From contig CH003098.1 in NCBI GenBank assembly GCA_000149265.1, forward strand, positions 215,279-279,278: 64,000 nucleotides of DNA, written 5' to 3'. The stretch comes from Ciona savignyi. Its lineage: Eukaryota; Chordata; Ascidiacea; Phlebobranchia; Cionidae. The position numbers and the translations under genes are program-made. Below the pieces are notes generated by a model, which ran no database searches, was not told the origin of the DNA, and saw nothing but the letters and a program-made list of their open reading frames with translations. How positions within the stretch are numbered: the first letter of the stretch is position 1; every line of letters starts with the position of its first letter. Below are positions 47,971 through 58,275 of this stretch, piece by piece.

Positions 47971-50580
47971 ACCTAGGGAAATACCCTAAAAAATAAGCTT
48001 TTGTTCTCAAATCATAATTGTGACAAGCACGCCATGTCGCCCCGACATCTACCAGAAGGAAAAATAGAATCGCAATCAAACTTTGTTATTTGTTAGACAA
48101 CATGGTCTAGATGAGCAGAAACCAAAATTTTGGGAGATAAAACCAGGGGAATTCCCCTGGGACGCTAAAATCCAAAACGCTAATTTTTTCTATAAAATTA
48201 GCTTTTTTGGGGCATAGCGCTTGAACGGCAGCTCCAATTTGAATCAGATTTTCTGTAATGTAAGTGAATTAGTAACTGATATAACACTTGATAGAAATAA
48301 AAAAATTACTTAGGGAAATACCCTAAAATATAAGCTTTTGTTCTCAAATCATGATTGTGACAAGCATGCCATGTCGCCCCGACATCTACCAGAAGGAAAA
48401 AAAGAATCGCAATCAAACTTTGTTATTTGTTAGACAACATGGTCTAGATGAGCAGAAACCAAAATTTTGGGAGATAAAACCAGGGGAATTCCCCTGGGAC
48501 GCTAAAATCCAAAACGCTATTTTTTTCAAAAAAATTGGACTTTTTGGGGCATAGCGCTTGAACGGTTGTTACAATTTGAATCAGATTTTCTGTAATGTAA
48601 GTGCATTAGTCACTGATTTAACACTTAAAATGAAATAAAAAAGTTATTTAGGAAAATGCCCTAAAAATGGGATTTTGTTCTGAAATCATGATTGTGACAA
48701 GCATGCCATGTCGCCCCGACATCTACCAAATAGTGTAATAAAATCGCAATGAAAATTTGACATTTGTAAGAGAACATGGCCTAGATATGCAAAAACGAAA
48801 AGTTTGGGTCATGAATTTAGGGGAATTCCCCTGAGACGTTAAAAACCAAAACGTTTTTTTCTAATAAATTAGCTTTTGGGAGCATAGCGCTTGAACGGCT
48901 AATCTAATTTTGATCAGATTCAGTGAAATGTTAGACACTCCAATTAAAATAAATTGTCAATTAAAAAAATAAAACATTTAATTAGGGTAATTTCCATGAA
49001 AACAAAGATATGTTCCTAAATTTTGATTGTGGCAGGCATGCCATATCGTACTGACATCTTTAACAAGAAGTCGACAAATCAGATTAAAACTTTAATAATT
49101 GTTACATAACATGACTCACTTATGTAAAAACAGAAATTTATCTACCAAACCAAGAGGAATTCCCTGAAATCATGAAAAACTAAATCGGGCCGTTTTGCAA
49201 ATTTAGCTTTATTTCACTGCAGCGCTTGAAAAGACGCTATAATTTAAAACATTTGTGGTAAAATGTTCGTAGATTTAAAACGTTTATTCTTTATTTAACT
49301 AAACATCTAAATTAAGTTTGGTCTGTTAACTATGGGACCCATGCGTTTATGCTTGCAGAAACAAACTACATACTCAGTGTATAAAAGACAAATTGTGGTT
49401 AGGGACCCTGTACCATGAATATAGGCTAGGGTATACAACACGTGTTTTACAAATAGTGGTGGTTAAACACGTGGTTGACACTCTCTAGTTAGAGATGTCA
49501 GTGCGATATGGCATGTCTGTTACAATCGTAACTCAAGAACATATCTTCGTTTTCAAGGAAATTACCCTAAGTAAATGTTTTCTATTTTTTAATTGGCACA
49601 AAGTGTCTAATGGTCTAACATTTCACTGAATCTGATCAAAATTAGAGCAGCCGTTCAAGCGCTATGCCCCCAAAAGCTAATTTATTAGAAAAAAAAACGT
49701 TTTGGTTTTTAACGTCTTATGGGAATTCCCCTGGATTCATTACCCAAAATTTTGGTTTCTGCATATCTAGACCATGTTGTCTAACAAATGGCTAAGTTTC
49801 ATTACGATTCGGTAGATGTCGGGGCGCCATGCCATGCCTGTCACAATCATGATTTGAGAACAACATCTTATTTTTAGTGTATTTCCCTAGGTCAATTTTT
49901 TTTTTCAAGTGTTAAATCAGTGTCTAATGCACTTACATTCTACCAAATCTTATATAAATTGGAGCAGCTGTTTAAGCGCTATGCCACAAAAAGCTAATTT
50001 TTTTATAAAAAATACCGTTTTGGTTTTTAACCTCCCAGGGGAATTCCCCTTGATTTATCACCCAAAATTTTGGTTTCTGCATATCTAGACCATGTTGTCT
50101 AACAAATGGCTAAGTTTCATTACGATTCCATTATTCCTTCTGGTAGATGTCGGGGCGCCATGCCATGCCTGTCACAATCATGATTTGAGAACAAAATCTT
50201 ATTTTTAGGGTATTTCCCTAGGTAAATTTTTTATTTTTTTCAATAGTTAAATCAGTGTCTAATGCACTTACATTCTACCAAATCTGATTCAAATTGGAGC
50301 TACCGTTCAAGCGCTATGCCACAAAAGGCAAAAATTTTTCATAAAAAATACCGTTTTGGATTTTAACCTCCCAGGGGAATTCCCCTTGATTTATCACTCA
50401 ACATTTTGGTTTCTGCATATCTAGACCATGTTGTCTAAAAAATGGCTAAGTTTCATTACGATTCCATTATCCCTTTTGGTAGATGTCGGGGCGACACAAT
50501 GCCATGCTCTGTCAGAATCATGATTTGAGAACAAAATTCTTATTTTTTAGGGTATTTCCCCCAGGTAATATTTTTTATAT

Positions 50581-50889
50581 TTTGATTATAATGACTTGAA
50601 AAAAAATTGGTTAATAAGTTAAATAAGGGTCAAAAGGCTGCTTTCTCGTCATAATGTTAAACTAAACATCATAGATAAATTATAAAGGTATGTGCGTAAC
50701 ACAAGCCTAGTATGTAGTTTTGTGAAGTAATCAGTCCTTCGGATCCTTGTGTACATTTTGGTCGCTGCGAGTTTGTGCTTTATGACGTAGGAACAGTGTC
50801 GTGTCACTCATTTGATAAATGCCATCTTGGGTACATAATCGCAATACCGCGCTGTTTGCTTTGTTATCAACATTCGAGAATTCGTAACA
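50581..50889. other. Upstream region of the small gene at 50890
   Basis: Single-copy-looking DNA between the fold-back cluster and the start codon. It should contain the promoter and 5' untranslated region, but no TATA box or trans-splice site can be fixed. Confidence 0.4.
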
Positions 50890-51489
50890 ATGGAGAACAG
50901 AAGTTGTTTTTTACGACCAAGTGAGATTAGGTTTTCGCAAGATGTGATTGCAGATACTTTTTCGAACATGGATAAAATTAACAGCACGGTCGTGAAGTTG
51001 ACTTTGAATCCCCGTTTGGTCAACACTGTTCCAAGCATCACAATTTCGAATCGCAACACTGGCGAGTGGCATTCATTTAACAACAGAAGACTTTATTTAT
51101 TCAGAGTTCTAGAACTAAATGGAGTTATTGATAAAATAGAGGTAAATATTTTTATTATTATTGTTTTGTTTTTTAACCGAGCCAAGTTTGGAGCTCTTTA
51201 TTAGGATCGTTTTGTATAGGAGTCAGTATATATATCGGTTGCGTTAACAATTTGGTCACACGACCGCACAAATGTGTTAATTAAGTTACTATACATCTAG
51301 ATTATACATTGTTTCTATGTTCAGGTGAATATTTCCGATAGAATCATTTGTCCGTTCACGCGTGACGACGGTTGTCACGTGACAATGCTTGGGGATTCTA
51401 AAGCTCTTAAGCATTGCGACTGTGAGTTAAACAGCTGTTTGTTACATGTTTATAGTTCTTATATTACGTCATTTACAGGTACGTTTTGA
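50890..51489 (+). CDS. Small protein of unknown function, possible ParB/sulfiredoxin-like fold
   Basis: Exons 50890-51141, 51325-51421 and 51479-51489 join in frame to 119 residues. The start MENRSCFLRPSEIRFSQDVI has no upstream in-frame alternative close by. The middle reads VPSITISNRNTGEWHSFNNRR followed by LYLFRVLEL. An IRFSQD opening, a short beta strand ending in a V-P-x-I pattern and an S-x-N-R-R-L-x-x-F segment recall the ParB/sulfiredoxin-like architecture, where a similar place holds the nucleotide-binding or catalytic loop; this is my inference from pattern and not a family match. Intron 2 is only 57 bases, a multiple of three, and has no stop, so retaining it gives a 138-residue form with the same end. 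Intron 1 holds a SINE-B copy. The gene runs toward the GPCR at 51699-54861, 209 bases from its stop. Confidence 0.65.
51172..51290 (-). repeat. SINE-B copy in intron 1 of the 50890 gene
   Basis: Minus strand: GCGGTCGTGTGACCAAATTG, TTAACGCAACCGATATATAT, then AAAACGATCCTAATAAAGAG and CCAAACTTGGCTCGG. Confidence 0.75.
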
Positions 51490-51698
51490 ATATGACGTCA
51501 CTTTATTATGAGCAAAGTGTTAGCTGTGACGTCACATCTTCAAATGACTTGTCCATTCGCGTCCAGTGCTCTTATTTCTGGTTCATCCGTTGTCTTGAAA
51601 CTATCTCGATTTTGGCCGTCCATTGTAGATATTCTGGTCATTCTGCGATGGGTAGGAGTTGTAACGCTGTTGACACAAGTTGACAGCGCAGTTGACAC

Positions 51699-54600
51699 TC
51701 ACCGGGTATCTTTGGCAGCAGAAATTTTAGTTGAATCTTTATTCGTGTAGTGGACCCTGGCGGCGTTGCTGGTCGCTCGTCGCACGTTGCGCGTCGCTAC
51801 CACTGTCGCCGATCTGTAATTTCCACGTCACTATCCACCATTATGACGTATGAATGAATTCCTACCTCGCGCGATTGCGGAAGTCCATGACAAGGAAAAT
51901 GTAGAGCAGAGGGTTCAACATCGAGTTGGAATAGGCCAACATCGTGCCGACGATCGGTATCACATCGCAGAAATCACCCTGAGTGCATGACGTCATTAAT
52001 CTTTTCTACCGAGTCAAGTTTTGAACCCATGAAGGGCTCGTCACTAGTAAATATATTTTATAGAATTTTGTTTGGTATATGTATCGGTCGCGTTAATCAT
52101 TCGGCCACACGACCGTACATATGACGTTATTATTTTTTTCCCGAGCTAACTTTCGACCCCATAATAGACTCGTTACTAAGACTTTTTTTGTATATAAGTT
52201 GGTGTATGAATTGGTCGAGTTAACCATTCGGCTATACATGACCGTACACGACGCCATTATTTTTTTCATCGAATCAAGTTTCGAACCCAAGATGGTCTCG
52301 TCACTAGGACTGTTTTCTATAAGAGTATGTATGTATCGGTTGTGATAAACATTCGGCCACACGGCCGTACATGACGTCATTAATCAGTGACGTTGCAAGC
52401 AATGAAGCCGTATACTTACCCCACCCGGCGGGTGATATATGGTCGCAATCTTGGCAAGATGCACAGCGTGATATGGAAGCCAGCAGACTACAAAGCAGAT
52501 CACCAACGAACCGCACATGGTCGTGACGCGTTTGAGATCGCGATCCGACTTCGATGACACACTCCTCGTGCTCGCACTGCGCATGCGCATTGACGAGATA
52601 CGGTGGATGATCAATCCATACGACAAAATCATAACAATGAGAGGCAGAATAAACATTATTGTGAAGTTGATAATATGCAGCTGGTGCCAACCGGGGCCAT
52701 GGGCCCAATAATGACATCTGGGATCCGCCTTCTCAACTGACAATGGTGTTGGTACAGTTTCGTTGACTGAATATGAACCTGAACTAAAAAGAAAATTGTT
52801 TACCTAATCTCGATTCAACAATTTACGTCGTGGATTTGGTTTATTAGTTTGTAGAATCGGGAAAACACACAGTTTGGATCCGATATTAAAATTTAATCCC
52901 GGCGAACGAGAAAACGCAGAAGGGATTACCACACGGGCAATCGTCAGATTACCTTACACCCACCGTCGTTGTTACTAGTGCTATATTTTGCCGGCTACTA
53001 ATATTGTACCTTTATAACATCATGTATGAATAAATTTACCACATTATCAATGCTTATTAAGTATAAGAGATACAGTTCTTTTATAGAAAACACAAACAAA
53101 TTAATAAATTACAAATGGATACTCACTAATCTTCATAATCCCCACTGGTGCTTATATCGACCCCTCCGAAGTTCATTAATATCGAGTTCGGATCACTAAT
53201 CAATAAATATCAATTATCTCTGAAACCTTACTGTGACGTCATAATATTACTTGCAATATTTCTCGGGGTTCGTGGCCAACATGGCGGATGTGACGGCGTT
53301 ATCAGTGGGTAGTGGAAATCTGTACCGGCAGCTGCAACTGCCCTTTACTCCCACCTTGTGGCTGTATTGGATCACGGGAATGGTAAGGAGTAACGAAACT
53401 ATCCAGACAATTGCCGTTGTGATGTAGGCCGATCGCGGTTTCCGGAATTTTTGTAGTTTATCCGATAATCCGTGGCACACCGCAATATACCGATCCACCG
53501 CCATTACCTGTCAATGCACGCTGTGACTCCTCAACAACGGATGTGTTACGTCATACAGTTCATATCACGATTGTGACGCAATACTCACGGTAAGAAATAG
53601 TATTGACGCGTAATAATTAAGGAACAGAATTGTCTCTTTGCCTTTGCACATCCATTCCGGATACGGCCAACCTCCGGTCAAGTCTTCCACCATTTTAAAC
53701 GGGAGTGTAAACAAGAACAAGGAATCGGCCAGTGCCAGTTGCAGAACATACCTTTGTTTGACGTAATATTGGCTTAATTTTTTTTTTTATAAATTAAAAA
53801 AGGTAAAATATAATAACATAAGATACAAAGATAGAGAAAATATTGAAACAAATCACAGGTATATTTGCAAATTAATCTAAATCACCATACAATCCGATTT
53901 ATATAAAAAAAACTGTCATAAGTGCTTAAATTTCGTCCCGGCCCCAAATCTGTATAAGCATTTTTATGGATTTTAGCAAAAAATGGATGGTCATTGGTAG
54001 AATCGGTAAATTAACATTGTAGCTTCCATTAAGGTACATGGATTATTTTACGAAATTCTATATACCCTGTACTTAAAACAAACAAATAAATAAAAATCAC
54101 CTCTGCTTTATAAAGTGTACATAATTAAATTGTGTAATAGAGTTCATCTTTTCGCAAGATAAAATATTATGGCATCAAGACCAGCTATTAAGTAACGAGT
54201 CTTAGTCAATTTCATTAATATTAAACGTTGTCGGACTCCATTAGAATAATCACGGGCGGAATATAAAGTAAAGTAGATTCTTTATTATGTGGAACACAAC
54301 GCAATACATCCAGTCGCTCGATAATACAATCAAGCAAACCCCATATCTACATCAACCGATGTTTTGAAAAAAACGATAATAATTTGGACAAATTCGTATA
54401 CAGGATAGGATTTTCATGTTTATCCCCCTGAATGTGAAAACTAATGGGCAAAACACACAGGAAGTCGTCACATTACCTCGCGCCCACCGTCGGGTTACCG
54501 GAGACATTGCAGTGTGTTGTGTATATAACCACACGTTCCTTCATTTGACAGAACCCATCAATCCACTGGATTCAGGCAATGTCCGTCAAGTGCCTTGCCC

Positions 54601-54861
54601 AAGGACACAACCGACTAGCTAGCGACCATTTTCTTTCGGTTGAAAGGCGTTGCACTAAAACTAAACCAACATACTAACCGGTCGGATAGAAATAATTATA
54701 CCAATTATGTCGTCACAAGTATGCTTACCAATGAGTTGTAGACTTCTTGTAATCCCGCAGAATCAAAACAACCAAGAGGATCGCGAAGTTTGCAATGAGT
54801 CCAACTCCACATATTAACCCCGAAAAAACAATTTTCGGGTAATTCGGATACCGTGTCGCGG
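51699..54861 (-). CDS. Class A peptide-type GPCR (amino-terminal exon not found)
   Basis: Six minus-strand exons join in frame: 54861-54729, 53751-53589, 53507-53251, 52783-52420, 51978-51866 and 51813-51699 (stop TGA). They give about 381 residues: TM1 with GLIANFAILLVV, TM2 LALADSLFLF, TM3 with MCK and NYYASILFLT, then DRY (VMAVDRYIAV), TM4, a long second outer loop rich in Cys (SCSCRYRF), TM5 FILPLIVMILSYG, a basic inner loop 3 (STRSVSSKSDRDLKR), TM6 VVCWLPYH, TM7 with NPLLY, and a short basic tail. The receptor should couple G proteins at the plasma membrane. Position 3.32 is Leu, so it is not aminergic and not a typical somatostatin or opioid receptor; N3.35-x-Y-x-S recalls angiotensin, chemoattractant and P2Y-like receptors. 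The ligand is unknown. An upstream exon with the start codon and extracellular tail is needed; the first known exon begins in mid-codon. Introns hold SINE-A and SINE-B copies. Confidence 0.88.
52005..52380 (-). repeat. Three SINE-B copies in tandem inside a GPCR intron
   Basis: Each copy, read on the minus strand, has a tRNA-like head (TACGGTCGTGTGGCCGAATG with GTTAACGCGACC-type continuation), an A/T-rich middle with GAGTC or AGTGACGAG and a B box (GGGTTCAAAACTTGACTCGG). They lie at about 52015-52125, 52140-52250 and 52260-52375, all in one orientation and separated by ATGACGTCA-type joints. The A and B boxes resemble tRNA-Ser/Leu. Confidence 0.8.
52910..52990 (-). repeat. SINE-A 3' fragment
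   Basis: Minus strand CGACGGTGGGTGTAAGGTAA, TCTGACGATTGCCCGTGTG. It lies in the GPCR intron between 52783 and 53251. Confidence 0.65.
54395..54690 (-). repeat. Nearly full-length SINE-A in GPCR intron
   Basis: Minus strand from 54690: TATCCGACCGGTTAGTATGTTGG (A-box region), GGTCGCTAGCTAGTCGG, GTCCTTGGGCAAGGCACTTG, GGATTGATGGGTTCTGTC, CACTGCAATGTCTCCGG, CCTATCCTGTATAC tail. B box is reduced. Confidence 0.8.
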
Positions 54862-56514
54862 CTGTAACAACATAAGATACAATTTAAAACAGACATAGTC
54901 ATTTTTGTTTACAAATTAATAAAAAAAATCAAAGGTAAAGTGAATATAATTTATTTCGTTGTATTTAATTTAAAATCGGCGGCCACGTCTGTCGTTTTTC
55001 CGTCTTTCTCCCGTTTTCTAATATTTTAACAAAAATTTTGCTTTGTGTTTTCATTGTAAAAACAAAAAATAAACCATCCTGAACTAAACTCCATTACAGA
55101 TATATTAATTAAAATAATCCACTACATATGTTGCTGTAATAGATAATGTGACTGCGGACACTTGGTATTTTGACGAGTGCAAGTGTTTAACACAATCCGT
55201 TGTCCATCTGACAGCCCTTGACTCCAGCTTCCTGTCATTATCCGTATAAACCAGGCGGATTTTTTACTTCTAACTTACGAATTAATGATAAAAGTATTAT
55301 AGACTACTTTTGAAACAAAATAATTTTACTTTTTTAAAACAAAATTACTTTTTAAACAAACAAATTCGACTTTACTACATTTTTTACCAAAATCAACCCA
55401 CCTATAAAGTTGTTGTTTAAGTCGACCATTATTTGTATATATGAGTACAGGTAAACTGGTTCGCTTTTATAGTATCTCAGCCGATATGATTTAAAACCAG
55501 TCGGTTTTGGCTGAAAAACTTTAACGCAATTTCCGGTATCGTGAGGAGAGTATTATGATGTAATAGGTTACCGGAAGTGGTCTACTCAATTCCATCGAGA
55601 AATTGATTAAAGATTCATGGAGCTAATAAGTAAACCAAAGCGTTTCGTATATCGGGTCGACCGCTGTCCGGATGGATGCGTTAAACGGACGCTGACGTTC
55701 ATTTGACGCATTGCGTACGTCAGCTTCAGTCTGCATGATTTTTGGTAAGTCAACGAACTACCGATACACTAATTTATTTCCAACTGAAATATTATACAAA
55801 ATTTTCAAAATACTGGAGAATAGGGTTTATATAACTCTCATCTCTCATAAACATTAATAGTTGACCACCATCGATGTGACAAATTGCTATTATACACGAC
55901 AAAATAACTACGTTAAAGTGACCTTAATAAACCTTTGACATGGCCAAAGCTATTTTAAGTTTGCATGAGTTACATTGCTGGCCAATTATGATATTTGTGA
56001 ACGAGACGTAACATTTTTTTCTAGCGGGGTCATGCAAGACCTCTAATTTTTAACTCGAGCATTTAAAACGTGAGCAAGAACCCACTAACCCAGAACTTTC
56101 ACCTTTCTAAAACAGGATTTCGCTTCATAGTTTGAACGAACATTCACTTAAGTCATCTTTCACCGTTTTATTTTTATTGAACGTTAGGTTTGTCGGACAT
56201 GTCTGGCCATATCAATATTAATAAAATAGTATAATTATACAGCTAGTTTAACGACTGTTGTTTTGTCCCTTTTTGATATTTTCGCATTTTGCAATGAGGG
56301 TTTGTAGATCGCGCTAACGGTTCAGTCAGGCACAGCTTACTCATATCATGCGTTAAATGCTGCATAGGGCACATCGTGTATCAAATTATAAGCACATCCT
56401 CGGTCAATCTGTTTAATCGTGGTTTAGGTTACACTGCTTTATTTTCTTAGGGGTTTTCTTTTGATATAATTCTTAGGTTTTTTTTTTGCGTGGCCACACA
56501 CTAAATAATTATGG
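54862..56514. other. Upstream of GPCR; dispersed repeat fragments
   Basis: The missing first exon of the GPCR should lie here or further on, but I could not fix it. 54965-55095 (CGGCGGCCACGTCTGTCG, then AAAAACAAAAAATAAACC) and 56250-56300 (TTTAACGACTGTTGTTTTG) are fragments of the T-rich family at 32160-33230. The rest shows no feature. Confidence 0.45.
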
Positions 56515-57472
56515 ATTCAATTTGGAAAAAAATGGGACACATATTGTTTTTGTCGTTTTTTCTTCGTCAAACGATTGACAGGCATGAAATGTTGCCCCGA
56601 CATCTAGCATGAGGAGTTATTAGAACGCAATGAAACTTTGTCATTTGTTAGGCAACATAGTTTAGATATGCAGAAACAAATATTTTAGGTAATAAACATT
56701 AGGGGATTCCCCCGAGAAAAAAAACAAAACGGTATTTTTTTTTATAAAAAATTAGCTTATTTTGAGCATAGCGCTAGAATCTGGTCCAATTTTGATCAAA
56801 CTTGTTGAATGTTAATGCAGTAGCCGCCGCTGTACCAATGAAAAAAAAATAAACAAAATATCTATAAAGGGATATACTCTAAAAATTATGATTTATTCCT
56901 AAATCATGATTGTGACAGGCCATGCCATATTGATCCGACATCTCCAACAAGATTCTTTCCATCAAAAAAACTTTAGAAACTTGTTAGACGACATCTAACC
57001 CAGATATGCAAAAACGTAAATATATATGTACTAAACCCATGGGAATTCACCGAAGCCATAAAAACACTAAATCGGAACTGTTTTGGAATTTAGCTTTATT
57101 TCAATACAGCGCTTGACAAGAGGCTTTAATTTAAAGCATTTGTGGTAAAATGTTCGTAAATCTAACACGATTATTTATACTCATACGTGTATGCTTGCAA
57201 AAAAACAAAATTATGGCAGTCCGGTTAATACTTTTGGAATGTTGGATAACATGAAGCAGACATATCTTAACATATATTGTGTGATGAACATGATGGATAA
57301 CAAGATCGAATTGTTAGCTCAGGGACCCATGCGGTTATGCTTGCAGAAACAAACTACATACTCGGTGTATAAAATACAAATTGTGGTTAGGGAACCTGCT
57401 CGCATGAATATATAGCATACAAAATGTGTTTTACAAATAGTGGTGGTTAAACCTGTAGTTGACACTCTCTAG
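56515..57472 (+). mobile_element. Fold-back-like element, right half only
   Basis: Begins with the centre motif (AAAATGGGACACATATTG, then CTTCGTCAAACGATTGACAGG), continues through two diverged plus-oriented units and ends with the inverted terminal motif (TAGTTGACACTCTCTAG) at 57472. Around 57190-57330 an extra stretch with a second CAGAAACAAACTACATACTC-type end block is present, so the copy is rearranged. GGGGATTCCCC replaces the usual palindrome. Confidence 0.75.
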
Positions 57473-58275
57473 TGTTGTTTTTAATTTCAATTTAGAATAA
57501 GCTAACGGGTCCTGTACCACATAACAATATTTTACCTTATTAATCTGCGACTTAGTTCGTACGTGTCGGTTTCTTACCATTTCGGCTCACGGGCAAGGAT
57601 ACGCTAAAGGTTAATTCGTGTTTATTCATGACTCTATTGGTGAGTCCCAGCAGATGGACTAATGTGTAAATACAAAACACGGCAATTTATACTGAAAGTG
57701 ACCATTGGCGCGAATGCAATAAAATAGGGCGTCCGCGTTTTCGGAGGTTTGTCGTGACGATCAATGTGTTGTTCTCTTGATCAATGTGTTGTTCTCTTGT
57801 GCAACTGGTGCAATTAATATTATGATTGTGGAAAATTCTTACAGGAAAATTTGCAAAAAACCCTTTGCTAACTTTCCTGATTGTATAAAAATTATGTAAG
57901 TCCACCCAACGACAAATCGACCAATGTTTATAGAATCATCCCATACGTCCGATATCGTCGTATTTTTTATAAAACAATATGAATAAGAAAAATTTTATTA
58001 TTTATTTTTAAAAAATAATTTTTTTTTATATTGTATTAGATGTCGTTTTTACCAAACTTTGAAAATTTCGTTGAATTTGGTCAACTATTTCGTGTTAAAA
58101 AAAAGAAATTAAAAAACCCAATCTCTGCTGTCTGCTTAAATAAGTTAAGTATCCGACCGTGACCAGGGTAATAGAATAGGCATTTAACTTGTAGGATCCT
58201 TACCAATATACTGTTAGGCACGGGTTATTTTATTATCTTCATTACTGGTTTTGTTTTGTATCGATATTGATACGC
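57473..58275. other. Upstream region of SMYD3
   Basis: Holds a 20-base unit GATCAATGTGTTGTTCTCTT exactly doubled at 57759-57798, and a low-complexity T/A stretch near 57960-58120. Promoter elements could not be fixed. Confidence 0.5.

Larger units (their letters stand above)
44224..50580. mobile_element. Cluster of fold-back-like elements with tandem units
   Basis: Terminal motif CTAGAGAGTGTCAACCACG starts at 44224 and 45366 and occurs inverted ending at 47179 and 49488. About 190 bases of terminal sequence (including CATGGGTCCCATAGTTA and ACACTGAGTATGTA) are shared by all four ends. Inside are units of roughly 310-340 bp in opposite orientation on the two sides of T-rich centres (45690-45770, 47296-47365): plus orientation in 45770-46930 and 47365-49150, minus orientation in 44530-45165 and 49495-50580. 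Each full unit has GCATAGCGCTTGAACGGC, CCCGACATCTACCAGAAGG and usually GGGGAATTCCCC. The plan resembles Drosophila fold-back (FB) elements. No open frame of note and no clear target duplications were found; 45366-47179 is the one copy with both ends. Confidence 0.75.

Noticed and set aside
51486-51750. Two plus-strand open frames of 65 and 80 codons
   Set aside because: They overlap the antisense of the last GPCR exon and the stop of the 50890 gene; no family features.
52304-52717. Minus-strand frame of 137 codons overlapping the GPCR exon
   Set aside because: Wrong frame of the TM5-TM6 exon; the neighbouring frame has all receptor motifs.
58267-58275. Earlier SMYD3 start (TTG at 58267)
   Set aside because: Not a plausible start in an animal gene; the first ATG is at 58276.
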